NCBI RefSeq assembly: GCF_018691265.1
Contig: NW_024881282.1
Location: 53,203,122 to 53,267,121, forward strand
Origin: Tyto alba
Taxonomy: Eukaryota; Chordata; Aves; Strigiformes; Tytonidae
Reading direction: 5' to 3'
DNA: 64,000 nt
Made by a program: the position numbers and the translations under genes. Of this stretch, positions 39,901 to 52,400 are shown piece by piece. The notes below the pieces were generated by a model. It did not search any database. It saw only the letters and a program-made list of their open reading frames with translations, and was not told the DNA's origin. How positions within the stretch are numbered: the stretch's first letter is position 1; the number at the start of each line of letters is the position of its first letter.

Positions 39901-40759
39901 AAATCTTTTTAGTACACAGTCGTACTTATATGGTTTAGGATACAATGGAATTTCAAAATTTCCACATACTATACACCCACAGGAATACGTTAATGTATTG
40001 GAAAATCTGGCCAGTGCAATGACTGAGTAACAGCTTGCTAGGCAGATAGATGTGAATTTTATTAGTACGGTCTGCAATAGGCTGGACTGAGTCTTAGACC
40101 TGGTCCACAGTCCTTGGAAATAAAAAGTCTGTGTGCATTCCATTGTTGTCTCTCTTATGTGGGTGGGGGGAAGAAAGTCTCCTCATGCTGAAAACCTGAA
40201 TGATTACTCTGAAAATTAAGTCTCCTATAATAAATATGGCATGTTTTAACTTTTCTCATTGGTTAAGCATCTTCATCTGAGAGATACCTGACAAAAACTT
40301 ATCTACACAAACAAGATAAATATATCTTCATGTTTACCAGCTGAGGGTTTTCATCTGTCAAATTTACATCTTAGTGTCAACTGAGAGTTTCTCTTAAACA
40401 TGTTTCAAATGACACATACGTTTTTTTTTCTACGGCAGTTTATTTCAACCAATATAAAAGAGCTATGTGGATAAAAACATTTTGGACATGAGATTTTACT
40501 TCCAGATGTAAGAAAGAGCCTCTTACAAAGCCATTAAAACAGAGACAGTTTCTTATGTAAGATGCTGAGAATAAAATGATTCACAATGCACTGCAAAGTT
40601 ACAGTTCACTTGCTCCTAATAAAAATTACAAGAATCTTATGCAAAACTTACCAAGGTCATCTTTAATTTATCAGTGACAGATGAATTATAGCTTTGTATC
40701 TTCTCTTTAACTTCTTCTTTACTGAGATAAACATGAGGTTCTCTCTCCTTCTGAACATC
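36765..40759 (-). CDS. RASSF3: RASSF3, Ras association domain family member 3 (exons 2-5; exon 1 outside window)
   Basis: Scaffold protein with a Ras-association (RA) domain and a C-terminal SARAH domain that pairs with MST1/2 kinases of the Hippo pathway; reported pro-apoptotic and p53-stabilising roles in mammals. Coding exons on the minus strand: 40652-40759, 39040-39307, 37283-37398, 36765-36914. All introns are GT-AG with matching phases (0, 1, 0). The product in the window is 213 residues. The mammalian protein is about 238 residues including a roughly 37-residue first exon, which is not found here and should lie beyond 64000. No disruption is seen. Compared with human RASSF3 as I recall it, exon 3 is about ten residues longer before the RA core and keeps a FYLP motif known from RASSF1 and RASSF5. 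Confidence 0.95.
37283..37398 (-). CDS. RASSF3: RASSF3 exon 4, end of RA domain
   Basis: 116 nt. After completing Val it encodes YTCKLSDREHPLYLRLVAGP and EMLSFVLREHETGEVM, the second half of the ubiquitin-like RA fold. Acceptor TTTGCAG, donor GTATGT. Confidence 0.95.
38227..38779 (+). mobile_element. ERVL-type solo LTR in RASSF3 intron 3
   Basis: Contains the stretches GCTGGGATAGAGTTAATTTT, TGATGTTTTAGTTGTTGCTA and GTGGCTGCGTGGTGCTTAG that I recognise from LTRs widespread in birds. A TATATAAAT box is near 38482. Direct repeats ACAG (or five-base AACAG) flank it at 38223-38226 and 38780-38783. It is antisense to RASSF3 and starts 260 bp from exon 3 on its downstream side. Confidence 0.88.
39040..39307 (-). 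CDS. RASSF3: RASSF3 exon 3, start of RA domain
   Basis: 268 nt. It begins NANGIYTGFIKVQMELCRP, continues through a variable linker with ETAFYLPDGC, then the RA core VNTLHISSTNTVREVIEALL and KFALYKRCHKEDQ, and ends with one base of a Val codon. Donor is GTATAAG. Confidence 0.96.
40652..40759 (-). CDS. RASSF3: RASSF3 exon 2
   Basis: 36 codons, DVQKEREPHVYLSKEEVKEK to SSVTDKLKMTL, phase 0 at both ends. Acceptor ends TTGAAG and donor is GTAAGT. It corresponds to the human segment DVEKEKETHSYLSKEEIKEK. Confidence 0.93.
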
Positions 40760-43423
40760 CTTCAACAACAACAGAGACAGCAGTTTTAGAAAACAAAATA
40801 CAAACCAATTCTTTTAGGACTTTGGATATGAGCACTCTCAGTACAAGTGGTAATTATTCTACCGAGGCTCAATGTACAGTAATTAGCTATAGAGCAACAG
40901 AAGGGATTAACATGTTAGGCAGATCAAACAGAACACTTGGACTGAACACAGACAGTTAAGTCAACACACCCAAAGACACTTGTGTCCTTTTTTTGCCAAC
41001 TGTTTTCATTCAAATATTTACCAGCAATATGTAAAACAGCTCAGCTCATTTTATGGCTTGATTTGCTCAAGTCAATGCTACGCAATATTGTTAAGAATAC
41101 AGTTGCAATTTTCATGAACTATTACTTGGGGCACAAATGGGTATTTCTAAACAAATGAAGAATATATATGAGAATAGCAGCACATACTAACAAGCATCAC
41201 CAACAATCCCTGTGTGTGCCAACAACACAAGAGCATCCCTGCATTCCAGTGTGACAGACAGCATGTTACGCTCGGGGTCACCGACTACGGCATGAACCAC
41301 CACAAGTAACTCCTTACCTATATAATTTTACACCCAATTCATGTTTTTTTCCATGGGGAAGGCCCTATTAGATTTTTCAACTGCTGCTTTTATGAACTTG
41401 CTACGGATTTTACATGCAGCAGTAAAACCAATCCTTGGAGATGGATTTTATCCAAACAAACATTTGTTACCAATCCGTACTCCTGCAGCAAACTAGCATT
41501 ATAAATACACTCCAGTTTCCACCACCAGCACAAATGCCATATATAGTATGAAAGAGTTTTAGCTCTCAGCTTTAGTGATTTAAGACTTCACTTAGAAAGG
41601 GAGAAGCTTTGAAGAAGCTTGAAGCTTTCAGGGTACATCTGAACACAGGAATATACATTCACCGTATGGACAAACCGTCAAGTCACAGTGTTCCAATCTG
41701 TCCTCGCAAGCACATCCCAGCAGAGCTTATCCTAAGAAAGGATTTCCCTGACTTCAGTGGCCGGTCCCATATCACAGTCTCTTGGACACCACTCAGCACA
41801 CAGACACCACCTTTGCTGGCATTTCAGTTTGCCAGAAACTACCCCAAAGATGAGCACATCTGGTGCGAAACTTTTAAGTTTTCATTTGCCAGACATTATC
41901 TTCAGAACTTTTCTGTCTCCTAATTTTAAACCAGCTAGTTTTAGCTCTTTGGGGCTTAGTTTTGCTTTCCTATATGGTATTTTACTAAATAACATGCCAG
42001 AGAGAACTTTTTTCCCATGGCTATAAAAAGAAAGGTGTGGTCTGAATGGAGACCTGGAAGCCAGAAACTGTGAATTCTGATCTGGGCTCAGATACTGATT
42101 TCCTTCATAACACAGAGAACATACACAGATCAGGAAACTGAGGCAAAAAGGAACCCAGTAAAATACAACTCTCCTATTAGTTCCCTAAGCACAACTCTAT
42201 GATTATGTAGCATCTTTCACATTTGCCAGGCTCCACCTAGTCTATTACAAAATAATAAATTACTAAATGTTTTCAGAATTCAAGTCCCTATTCTCACTAG
42301 AGAAATTAAGCTTTCTCGCCCTTCTATATTTTTTATCTTTCTCCTCCCCCAAAGTGCCCTAATAATGACAGATACAGCTTCATCTCCCCAGAGGCTCTTA
42401 CAGCTTTGTCGTGTTCTGTTTGGGGGCAAATGAATAGTTATAAAACAAACCAGGAACAGGGGAAAAAGAAAAAAATCCATGTAGTAATTTTTTTCTCTGA
42501 AATCAAAGTAGAAGTTATGCTGCTGTTTTCATGCTTAAAATAAATATCAAAAGCAATGACCCACAGGCAGAGCCTGGAAATATGGGCACTCTAAATGTTG
42601 ACTTCAAATAATGTTGTGGGAGTGGGCTGAGACCACCTTAGCAGTGGATACTGAAGGGAGAGGGAACGGTCTGTGGGCCTCTGGCTGTAAAGGTCTGACA
42701 GAGTATTTGCCACCTGTATGACCGATTTCAAGAACCCAAACTTTAACTTGGCACATTCCCACTCTATAGCTGCAGACAAGCCCCTTCACATGGATACGAG
42801 CCAAGATTCATCTCAGAGATAAGCATGTTCATACATCTCCAGTCTGTTAACACTATTGATCCTGAATTTTCAATAATGGACACCTCAGTTTTAATATTTA
42901 TCACTATTCCACTGCTAATTGTTCAAACAGGTACCTCTTATCTACCTCGCTGGAGCCAACTGTCACCACAATTACTGAAGTCATCCACAACATCATAATC
43001 AAGAGAAAACACTAACCAGAAAAGAGGAAAACACTCACTGCCCTTCCTATGTTCAAACCTCAACTTACATTAAAAACCGAAACAAAAAAAATACTTCACA
43101 TCAACTTCTGTGCAACTCAAGAGGTTTAATTTCACAAAAAGGACTTTTAATAACTATAGATGGCAAAAAGAACCTATTGCCTTTAATGGCATAGGGTAAG
43201 TTCACAAAACTGACAGATATAAAACAATCTATATGCATTAATAAAAAAAGAGAGAGAAAAAAATGGCAAACAAATTAGTAAGTATGAACATACGGTAAGT
43301 AACTTTCTCCTGTTTCCATATGGGAGACTTTTCATACACATTTCTATTCTCCAAAGAAGACACAATTTTCTATCAAAGTGCTAGAAATTTGGCCAGGTTA
43401 GAAAAGACACAGCCCCATGAGAT

Positions 43424-44162
43424 TGTTGCAGTTACCCTAATAAAATAGCTTGAATTCTAGATTATTATTTTAATTTTAGTTTAGAATATGATTTTGATTT
43501 TAAAATGGAGTTATAGCAGCTATGAGAATATAAGGTATGTTAAGGCCCTTAGGAATAGGTAACTAGTATGGTGTGTGCCTTGATCACTATAAGAATTGTT
43601 ATGCACTCTGAATTAAAACAATGGGTACTGGTTATGGATCTTGAGTCAAAACAATAGGTACCAGAAGATACTCGTTTGGAAGATCAGCCACAGAAGAAAT
43701 GAGCATGCACAAGAATGGAGTTCAATCAGTGGACAGAATGATGAAGGCTATCGATTACCACCAGAGGACCCCCGTCCAACATAACCACGCATACGTTAGA
43801 GACATCTGCATATGATAATGATTTCCAGGAAATAACATGAATATGCTGATCATTACCCTCCCCTCTTTCTATTCAAATCAATCAGTAAAGATGACCAATG
43901 ATATCTGTAGAATAGGAATATAGGTAAGGTGAGGTAACTGAAAGCCAATCGTTATTAAGGTCAAATTAAACTTTATGAATTTTGTTGATCTTACGTAACC
44001 ACGACTCTGCTGAGAAACTGTATAAATATGTTGTGCTTTGTACCTGTTGGTGAACACGTCTTTGGTGGAGCTATCCCCTGTGTTCCCCAGTGCTGGAATA
44101 AAGGAGTGCCTGCTTATCTGCTTTGTGTAGATAAATTCTATTCACGATTGTAACCGCTAACA
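43424..44162 (+). mobile_element. Solo LTR in RASSF3 intron 1
   Basis: Begins TGTTGCAGTTACC and ends TTGTAACCGCTAACA, with exact 4-bp direct repeats AGAT at 43420-43423 and 44163-44166. TATAAATA at 44021-44028 and AATAAA at 44097-44102 are spaced as U3/R signals of an LTR. No gag, pol or env sequence is adjacent, so it is a recombined solo LTR. Antisense to RASSF3. Confidence 0.85.
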
Positions 44163-47100
44163 AGATCACTCTAGTCCTGAGGACTGCCACGGACCCAGGC
44201 GTGACGAGTGAAACCCAAGCAAGCTGATTTCTGACGGACTCGCTCTGTGATGCCTTGGAGTCAGGGCTGTACCATATGTTGGACAATACAGTACCGAACG
44301 CTAAAAAGGTCCCTGAGAGAGCCAAATGCATTTGCAAGAATGGGCTTGAGGGTGCTGGAACTGATGGGAACAGTGAGAGAAAAAGGGGTGGTTGCACGTG
44401 TTGGTGACGAGCTAGAGGTAGCTGCTCCACCAAGTTGGTGGTGAGGGGGTGAGGGGACTGGGGAACAACTGAAGTTCAGAGTAATGCCAGTCTCCTCAGG
44501 TGTGGCTCTGCTACAGAGCTGTGGGTCACTGGGGGAGCTGTCATTTCCTCAGTTATGTTAGACATGGTTCTTTACTTGAACATACCACTGGAATTTTCAC
44601 CTTCTTGCACTGGCATTAAAGGCCAGGCAATTCTGGCAAAATTTAATTAAGCACACAGAAAATAGAGCCCTGTTTACGCAAAAGCTGAGATAACCGCCTT
44701 CTGTAGCATACTGCCAACAAATGTAACTAACTCATTTTCTAAACAACCAAAGCCTGCACCTCAACTGATTTTAACAGCATGCAGACCATGCAAAACTATG
44801 AACCGAATACAAAAAAGGTCTACTGGGATTAAGACATTAAAGAATAGACTCAAATCCGTTCAAGAAATGCTATACACAAGAGACAGAAACACTATTTACT
44901 TCAATCACCATTTTCACTCCAGTCTACCATCCTTGACCCTCAAGACCACAGAGAGTGAACCAGTAAAAGTTATCAGTCACAGGAAAGGAAACATAACTAC
45001 CCCATTGGAAACCTAAGCCCAAAATCTTAATGAATTAATCTGGAGATACCCTCCTGCTCCCAAACAAAAGCTCGAAACACTCCAACTGCACACACAGCAG
45101 GACACAATACTTCAACCAAGCAACAAAAGCTCCTCACTAGCTAGACACCAGCACCTATAAAAAAAGCATATTGCTGCCACAAAGATTGCAAAAAGTAAAC
45201 CCCATGACTGCTGTCAGGAGAAAGCCAACAAAGGAATACCTCACTGTGTTATTATGAACAAGGAAGCCTGAGCCCACTATGATTCACTAGGTCAGTTGCT
45301 CTCAGTGAGTATCAGTAAGTTGCACACACAGATTTGAGGCACTTGTGTATTTTAATTTTCCTAATTAGACTTAACCAACGTGTAAAGAGAAGCTGATAAC
45401 ATGGTATACAGTTTTTTCCCTCCAACTTCCCTGGAGCTGAATTGCTCTCAGTATACAGTGGCACTTAACTTTTGCCACACAGCTTTGTTTAGCCATCCTT
45501 TAAGTTAATCATCTTTGACCGGAGTACTTAGGCGGGTGGAGGAAGACTTGGCAAGCTCTTTTCCCACAGTTCTCTTATTTAGTTCTGTACTTGTCACCTC
45601 GTAACAGGACCCACTAAATGAAACTCCTCTGCTAACTCTGCTTAGGTCCAGCAGATCAAATTCCACTTTGTTACCGCAGCAGGTAAATTTATTACCTGTA
45701 GAAGATCTTGAGTCATCCAATACAACAGCAGAGTAACGGCAGTAATTAACTCATCTCTACCATGCTTTACAATACGCTTGTATCACTTTGCTCTGAAATG
45801 GCCACCAAGTGGCCGAAGCCACACCTGCTCAGGGTGGGACTTCTGGCAAAGCAATTACTCCAACCTCAGCTCTTGTAAAAAAAGGAGCAAGGGCATTTCA
45901 GAGGTGAGATTTAGATAGACAAGGATGTCTGTCATTGATTCTGGTATCAATTCTGCCTGGTCTGGTGAAAGAAGAGGCCACTCTCTGTCACCTGGTGGCT
46001 CACTCAGCCCAGGACAAAAGCTGCTTTTTCCACTGTGGCCCTTCTGTGCCTCCCAGTTGTGCTCTGCCACCCCTGGCACAGCTCCCTGGAGCCAGCGCAC
46101 TGCTGAGGCGCGAGGGGCGGCACACCCCAGCCAGCCAATTCATCTCTAGGCCGATTCAGATGCGGCTGATTCATCTCCAGCTCCCTAGAAAACGCCCAGC
46201 ACGCACCCCTCGCAAAACGTGTATGCTGGGAATTGTGAAACTGCCTTTCTTCAAAAGTCAGGCCAGGTGATGAGTTTCCTAACCACAGATCCTTGCATAT
46301 GTCGCAGCAGCAGAGTGAAGTATAAGCACAGTCAGCAGAGCAGTTCACACTGTGTCTTCTTCTGTCAGCCAAGACCTAGATGTTGCTGGGCTTAACAGTG
46401 GCACTTCCAGGCACTAGCATCCAAAAAATAATTTTCTCTATAAAACAGCGCACAAACATGTCAATGTTATTTTCATTAAGGAAAGAAAAAAAAAAAAATC
46501 AAACCTGAGCTAGGTGTGATTCCTGCATCACTTAGCTAAATTACATTCTCAGTAAAGGATGCCATGTCAACACCCCTTCCTCCTCCCAGCCCAATTAAGT
46601 GTTTTTTCCTCATCAGAGCTCTTGTTCTCCTTCCATTCCCTGCTTCTCATGTTATCTGCTACTTCCTCAGACCAGATGTGAAAGATAAAAATTAATCTCA
46701 AGGAGATAGTTGAATACGTCTCAATCCACGTAGATGATACATCTGGGTCCAAACCACCACTTCTAGTCTGAGCTATTAACTTCTACGAAAATCATGCTGT
46801 CCTTCCCAATGCTGACAGCCCACACCATTGGCAGCCATTTGTATTAAAGCCATTCCTCAGGTCAACCAAAGCAGCATTTTGTTCTCAGATGAAATTCCTA
46901 AGCAACAGCTGCCAGTGAGAGGGAAATGAGGCAAGTGGTTTCATTTTCCCACAGGGAATAGCTGGTCTTTCATTAGAGCTCATGATGCAATGCCTCTTCA
47001 CAGTTGAGCTTCCTCTCAACAAAAAGGGCAGAAAATGTTTTTTCTTTATCACCTCCACCCCCCATGTACATCTCATTTATTGTATCGCAGATGTTTAGAG

Positions 47101-48939
47101 AAGCAGCACTCTCTTTTTAACATTTATGCTTAGTATAAAGCCCCCCAGAGACTAACTGCATCGATCCTCAAGGAACACAACTAAAACTGCACTGGTTACA
47201 ATTAAAATGAACTGCAAATCAAGTTGTGGTCCCCAAAAAGAAGAATCACATCACATCTGGGACTTACATAAAGTCCAAGTCTCACAGTTACTGCCAAACC
47301 CTAGCCACACATGCAGTAAGAGCGCACTAAACTCAACAGCTAGCAAGCTGCTATGGGATGAGGCTGAGAAAAAAATTCCACAAATAAATCCCCAAAACTG
47401 TGAAGAAGCCCATTTCCTCAGGATCCTTGTCTTGAGACAGATGCATGGCTTCCCCAAACTGCTACTAGAGCCTTCTATTTATGGAGGGATACAAGAAACT
47501 CACTCTCTTCTATCTAATCTCCTATTTTCACAGAACTTCTAGAAATTAGCATCTCATGAGGAATGGGGAAACAAGCTCCTCTTAATATTTCAGCTTGACA
47601 GACCAAGGAAAATAAAATGGACGAAAACTTAACCTATCCCAGGACCATATCAAAGTGTTTTCTTAAGAAATCTAAGGAACCAAAGACCTGTGGGGAGCTA
47701 CAGCCAACTTTTAAACCATGTCAGTCCCTATCCCCTGCCCCCACATTTCTTATTAATCCCATACATACAGTGAACCTTGGTTCAGTCAAATGAATGAAGA
47801 TGCCCTGATCTTGCTGTAAATTGTGGCCAGAAATCATTTCGAAGTAAAGCACTGAGACTTTGACAAATGAGAAATGCAGCCTAATCTACATCAAAAAAAA
47901 AAAAAAAGAAAAAAACATGCAAGTCTTTTTTAGTCATAAAAATTGCAGCTAATGCACCCTACTTGCATCATGTTTGCATCAAAGAAAGGATTTAACTAAC
48001 AGTGCTACTACACAGCAAAAAAGCTCAGCAGAGAATACAGGAAGGAAAACAGAGAAAGGGACTTCTGATTTCAGTTGCTGCTACTTCTATAAGCAATAAC
48101 ACTCTTTCCTACAGCCTGCCAGCACTCCCACAGGAAAGAAAAAAACCGAAACCTTGCAATTAAATTATTTTGAAACAAACATCTTGCTTCTTCCTCATCT
48201 TAACTCTCTTGAGAGCAGAGCAGCTTTGCCTGCAACAGCAATTGCTCCTTCCATCCTGAGGCAAGCCCTCACTCAGAAGATGTGCTCTTCCTTCATCTGA
48301 AAGCCTGAGAATCACCAGGTAGAGCTGCTACTGGTCACGTCCATCCACAAGTGGCCAGAAACACCAGTAGCCAGAAAGGTACCAGAGAAAACCAAGTTGG
48401 GGCAGGGTGGCCAGGGAGAAGTATCAGCATCCAAGTAGCTCCAAGTGTGGCACCTTCTCACATAGCTGTGTCTTGAAAAGTTTGTGTCCTCCTGGATGGG
48501 GTGAGGTTGCTCTCTGGGTCAGGGAAAGGGGGATTTTTCTGACAGGAGGGATGTGGGCAGAATAACATCTGTATCCTCTTTAGTACCTTTTGCTTTCTGC
48601 ACTCAATGTGATTCAGTTCCCACCCCTGTCAGTGGCACACGGGACAAAGAAGCAGTCTCTTTTTTAGAACAAGATTTTGTTGCTCTAAGCAGATTTGGCT
48701 GACCCGAGTCAAATAATTATCCTGACAGCCAGAGTGAGTTCAAGAACAGCCTGCACCATGTCCTCCCGAGGTAGTAAGAGAAGCAACAGCCTCCCAGGTC
48801 AGGTGTACTGTGCATCCAGCCTGGCAGTCTGCCTCTGACAGGAGCAAAAATAAAGGCTATTTCGAGCAAGCACGTGAGCCTTTTCCGCAGCCTCTCTGCT
48901 GGCATCCACAAGTGTTGTAGCAGGAATTCAGAGGGCACC

Positions 48940-49450
48940 TCCCTTCCGAGTCTGTTTAGTGTCCATTTATGGACCTGGTGTCTATGCATGCACATAAACC
49001 CTTTTTGAACCTGCCGATACTGCCTGTCTCTCTACACCTCCTGTGGAAGCAAGTTCCAGAAATTCATGACTGCAAGTGTCAAGAAGTACTGCCGTCTGCT
49101 TTAAGCTGAGCTTCCATTAGGCCAGTAGATAACTGCTGTTAAATACTGAGTGCCCCTTATTCCTAATATGGCAGGACCTGTTGAACCCAAGTTTCACATT
49201 CAGCTTATACACCACCTTTGTGATTCTGTAAACCATGATCACATGCCTCCTTTTTTCTTCTCCAAAGTCAGGAGCCCTGGACTCCTCAGTCTCTCCTAAT
49301 GTAGCTGCTCAATCCTCACAATCATTTTAGAGAAGGGTGACTAACTTCAGTAAGTCCTTCCTGAGATGTGGCAACCAGAGCTGCATGCAGAACTCATGAC
49401 ACAGGTGCACCAAAACTCAGGTGCTCTTTGTTTATTAATTTGTACACTAC
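48940..49450 (-). mobile_element. Old, diverged CR1 LINE fragment
   Basis: Read on the plus strand it follows the antisense of the CR1 3' ORF region: ACCCTTTTTGAACCTG, GCAAGTTCCAGAAATTCATG, GAGTGCCCCTTATTCC, CTCAGTCTCTCCTAATG, TCCTGAGATGTGGCAACCAG and AGCTGCATGCAGAACTCA. Divergence is much higher than in the copy at 22551, so this is an ancient insertion. Ends are approximate. Confidence 0.75.
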
Positions 49451-52400
49451 AGGTTTCTGAAAAATCTTTACCTAAGACAGCTGTGATGCAATGTGGTCTC
49501 TCTTCCAGGGCAATTCCATAGTGGTTAAAGAAATCCCCGTGCAGCCATCACAGCTTGTAATCTTAGCATAATTTTACAAGGTACAGGCATTCCAGTTAGT
49601 AACTGCTACTTTCAGACTATTTTCAGTTTTTCCCAAGTACCACCACACATGTGGCTTAGCATGCTAAGGAAAGCACTGAATGACAAAGGGTAAAGTGAAG
49701 CATTATGGCTCCTGTCTGACTTATCTGATGTAAACACTGATGTTTACATGGTAAATATTTTTAAGCAGCAGAGAAACAAAACAAGAACTCCAATATCCCT
49801 TTATTCCTTTTAACAATTTATTTTCCTTCAAACAGAGGCAATATAAACACAGTTAACGTTCAGGCATTGTGAAAGAAAGACTGGAAAAAAGGAATCTATT
49901 TGTTAGTGACATTAACATTGCTGCTTAAGTTTAGTTTAAGTTTATCATGACCTCACCTCTGAAAACCCCTAGTTACAAACCCTGTCATACCCTATATGGC
50001 TGTACTTTAACTACTGGCATGCAACCCGGTTTTAAAAAGTCATCTGTTTAAAGTGAAAACCAACTGTATAAAGAATAGTATCTGAAGCTTGGCATTAGCT
50101 TCTGTCCCCAAAGACACAGCAGGTTTTATGCAGATTTGTAATTCTTTTTCCCCATGTTATGACATATTTTTAAAGCAACACATTACATGATTTAAGTAAC
50201 GTTTCACAGCTGTTTCAATTTTGCAAATTTCCATAAAACTAAATGTAAGAAACTTCACAAACAGTAAATAACCTTCAGGCCTCCTCTTCAGGTGTGTGAG
50301 TTTTGACTGCTCACTACTTAAGCAGCTCAGAGGCTTAATGAAATAAAATGATTACCAACCTCTTTATGGCCTGTACAACAAAATCTAGCTTTTAGCAGAC
50401 AGCTAGGAAACAAGCTTATACAAGATATCATATAGAATACTAATTAGTATATCCTGAAAAAACAGTTAAGTATGGTCTGGAACCTGAGCTATTAATATAG
50501 TTAGCAATCAGACAGTTAAGTAATATTAGGATCCCAGGTCATCACACCACAGTATTTGCATGTGACCCTGCAATTCAAGAATCCAACACGCCCCATCAAA
50601 CAGAAGGCATACGAGGTTGTGACAACACCCGGGGTCTTCAAATGCAGCTATCTACATTTTACATTAGAATTGTTATTGGAAACCAACCAGCCATTCCTGG
50701 GGAAGCACAGTGTGGGAAGAGCAAGCCCCATGCCAGGCCAAGGTGTTGCAGTCTTCTCCCTGTCGTTACTGCCGGCACTTCTCAAGTCTGAGGCAAGCTC
50801 CACCATGGGCCTTGTCTCAGCAGATGCTGGGTGATGTTCTGGCTTTCGCCATGCGTGTCAAACACTGTTTCATCTTCAGAGCAACATTGCCTTCCTGAGT
50901 TTGGCTGGGTAGTTCAAGGATTGTAGCATCAAATTATTTTTTAAGCATTCTGACGAGACCTGTCTATATTCAGAAAAGGCGACGACTTCCTAACCAGGCC
51001 CAGCTTCAGGGCTGGTGTTAGAAATAGTGAGACTGCACAGGGTTATGGTCCCAGCAAATCATTTCTGTTTGGATTTGTTCTACTTGAAAGAAAAAGAAAA
51101 TTGTACAGTAACAATTCTCATCTAGGAAAAAATATGTAACACATTGGCTCTCTGGATATAGCACAACCCATATCACAGACACTGCAATGAAAACAATGTC
51201 GTTCAAAAAGATGCACAGTCTTCTCAAGCAAATACTCATCCGGGGGGGGGAGGGAAGTTCCTTGTTTGAGGAACATCTAGTTCCCTAAAAAATTCAAGAA
51301 GTTACTGTTCCTCTCTCTCTCGGTTAACGTGGTGCTGATCTCATATTTGAAATTTTTCTGAAGGGAAAAAGCCCCCTACCACACATGCATCTCAAACCCC
51401 CACAAAATTTAGGAAGTACAACTATTTTTCACATAAAATCTGCATTTTAAAGGCCTCAAAAGCCCATAACAATACCCTCGAGGGGAGATAGGAGGGATGT
51501 TAAAAGTTTTAAGCAATGACTGGTATCTTTCCTAAAGTATACATCCTTTAAGCCAAAGAAGCCAAAGTATCATCTTAATAAGTTGAATATGATCACAATA
51601 AAACCATCAGTGGCATTTACAGTCAACTTACATAATTGTTGTTTTATATACATACACATCAAGTGTTATGGGCTAAAAAACTAACTCCATCTAAAACCTA
51701 ATAAAGTTCTCAGTGACTCCAGCTCTCCTTCAACAGTGCAAGCTAGTTTTTAATGAAATAAGCCCATAGGAAACATTTTTACACTAACACTACCTCTCTC
51801 ACTGCACTTGGTGTAAGTAGCACTCTACACCACTTCCACAGAAATATTTAAAAAGGAACCAGTCTCTTCAAAGAAGCATCCAAATTATATATTTCTCTTA
51901 GTGTGGACAAAAGCAGGCACCCCTGCAGTCTAGCCTGCGTGAAGGATTTCTTCTTTTACACTCCAGAAAATTTATATCACCTAGCACATTTCATTAACAG
52001 CTAATAACGTAATGACCACACCCTCCCGTACAGCCTTTGTATTAGCATGTTTTATAAAAATAGGGTAGTAGTCAAAAGGCGTTTCTGAAGCACCACACTA
52101 CAATCACTAGCTTTACCTACTACTGCCAGATCTGATCTGGCAAAAATTCAGTTCAGTATTCCAGGAAAGAAAAAAAGGAGGGGGGGCGAACTAGGCGACC
52201 CTCTCCGCACCACCACCATGTACTACTGTAGCATAAGCTTACACTGACCTTAATGATAGGATTTTACCTTTCTCTTCTATTCCCAGCCTTAAGAGGTCAG
52301 ATGATAAAAAATAAATCCCAGAACCCTTTAGTCAATTATCTGTTTCAAGGCTGCAGCGAACAGGAATTCTTTATTTCTTTCCCCATTCTTGTTCAATTTT

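Noticed and set aside
46004..46372. 122-codon minus-strand and 111-codon plus-strand overlapping ORFs
   Set aside because: The overlap on both strands, lack of any recognisable motif and lack of splice support suggest chance.
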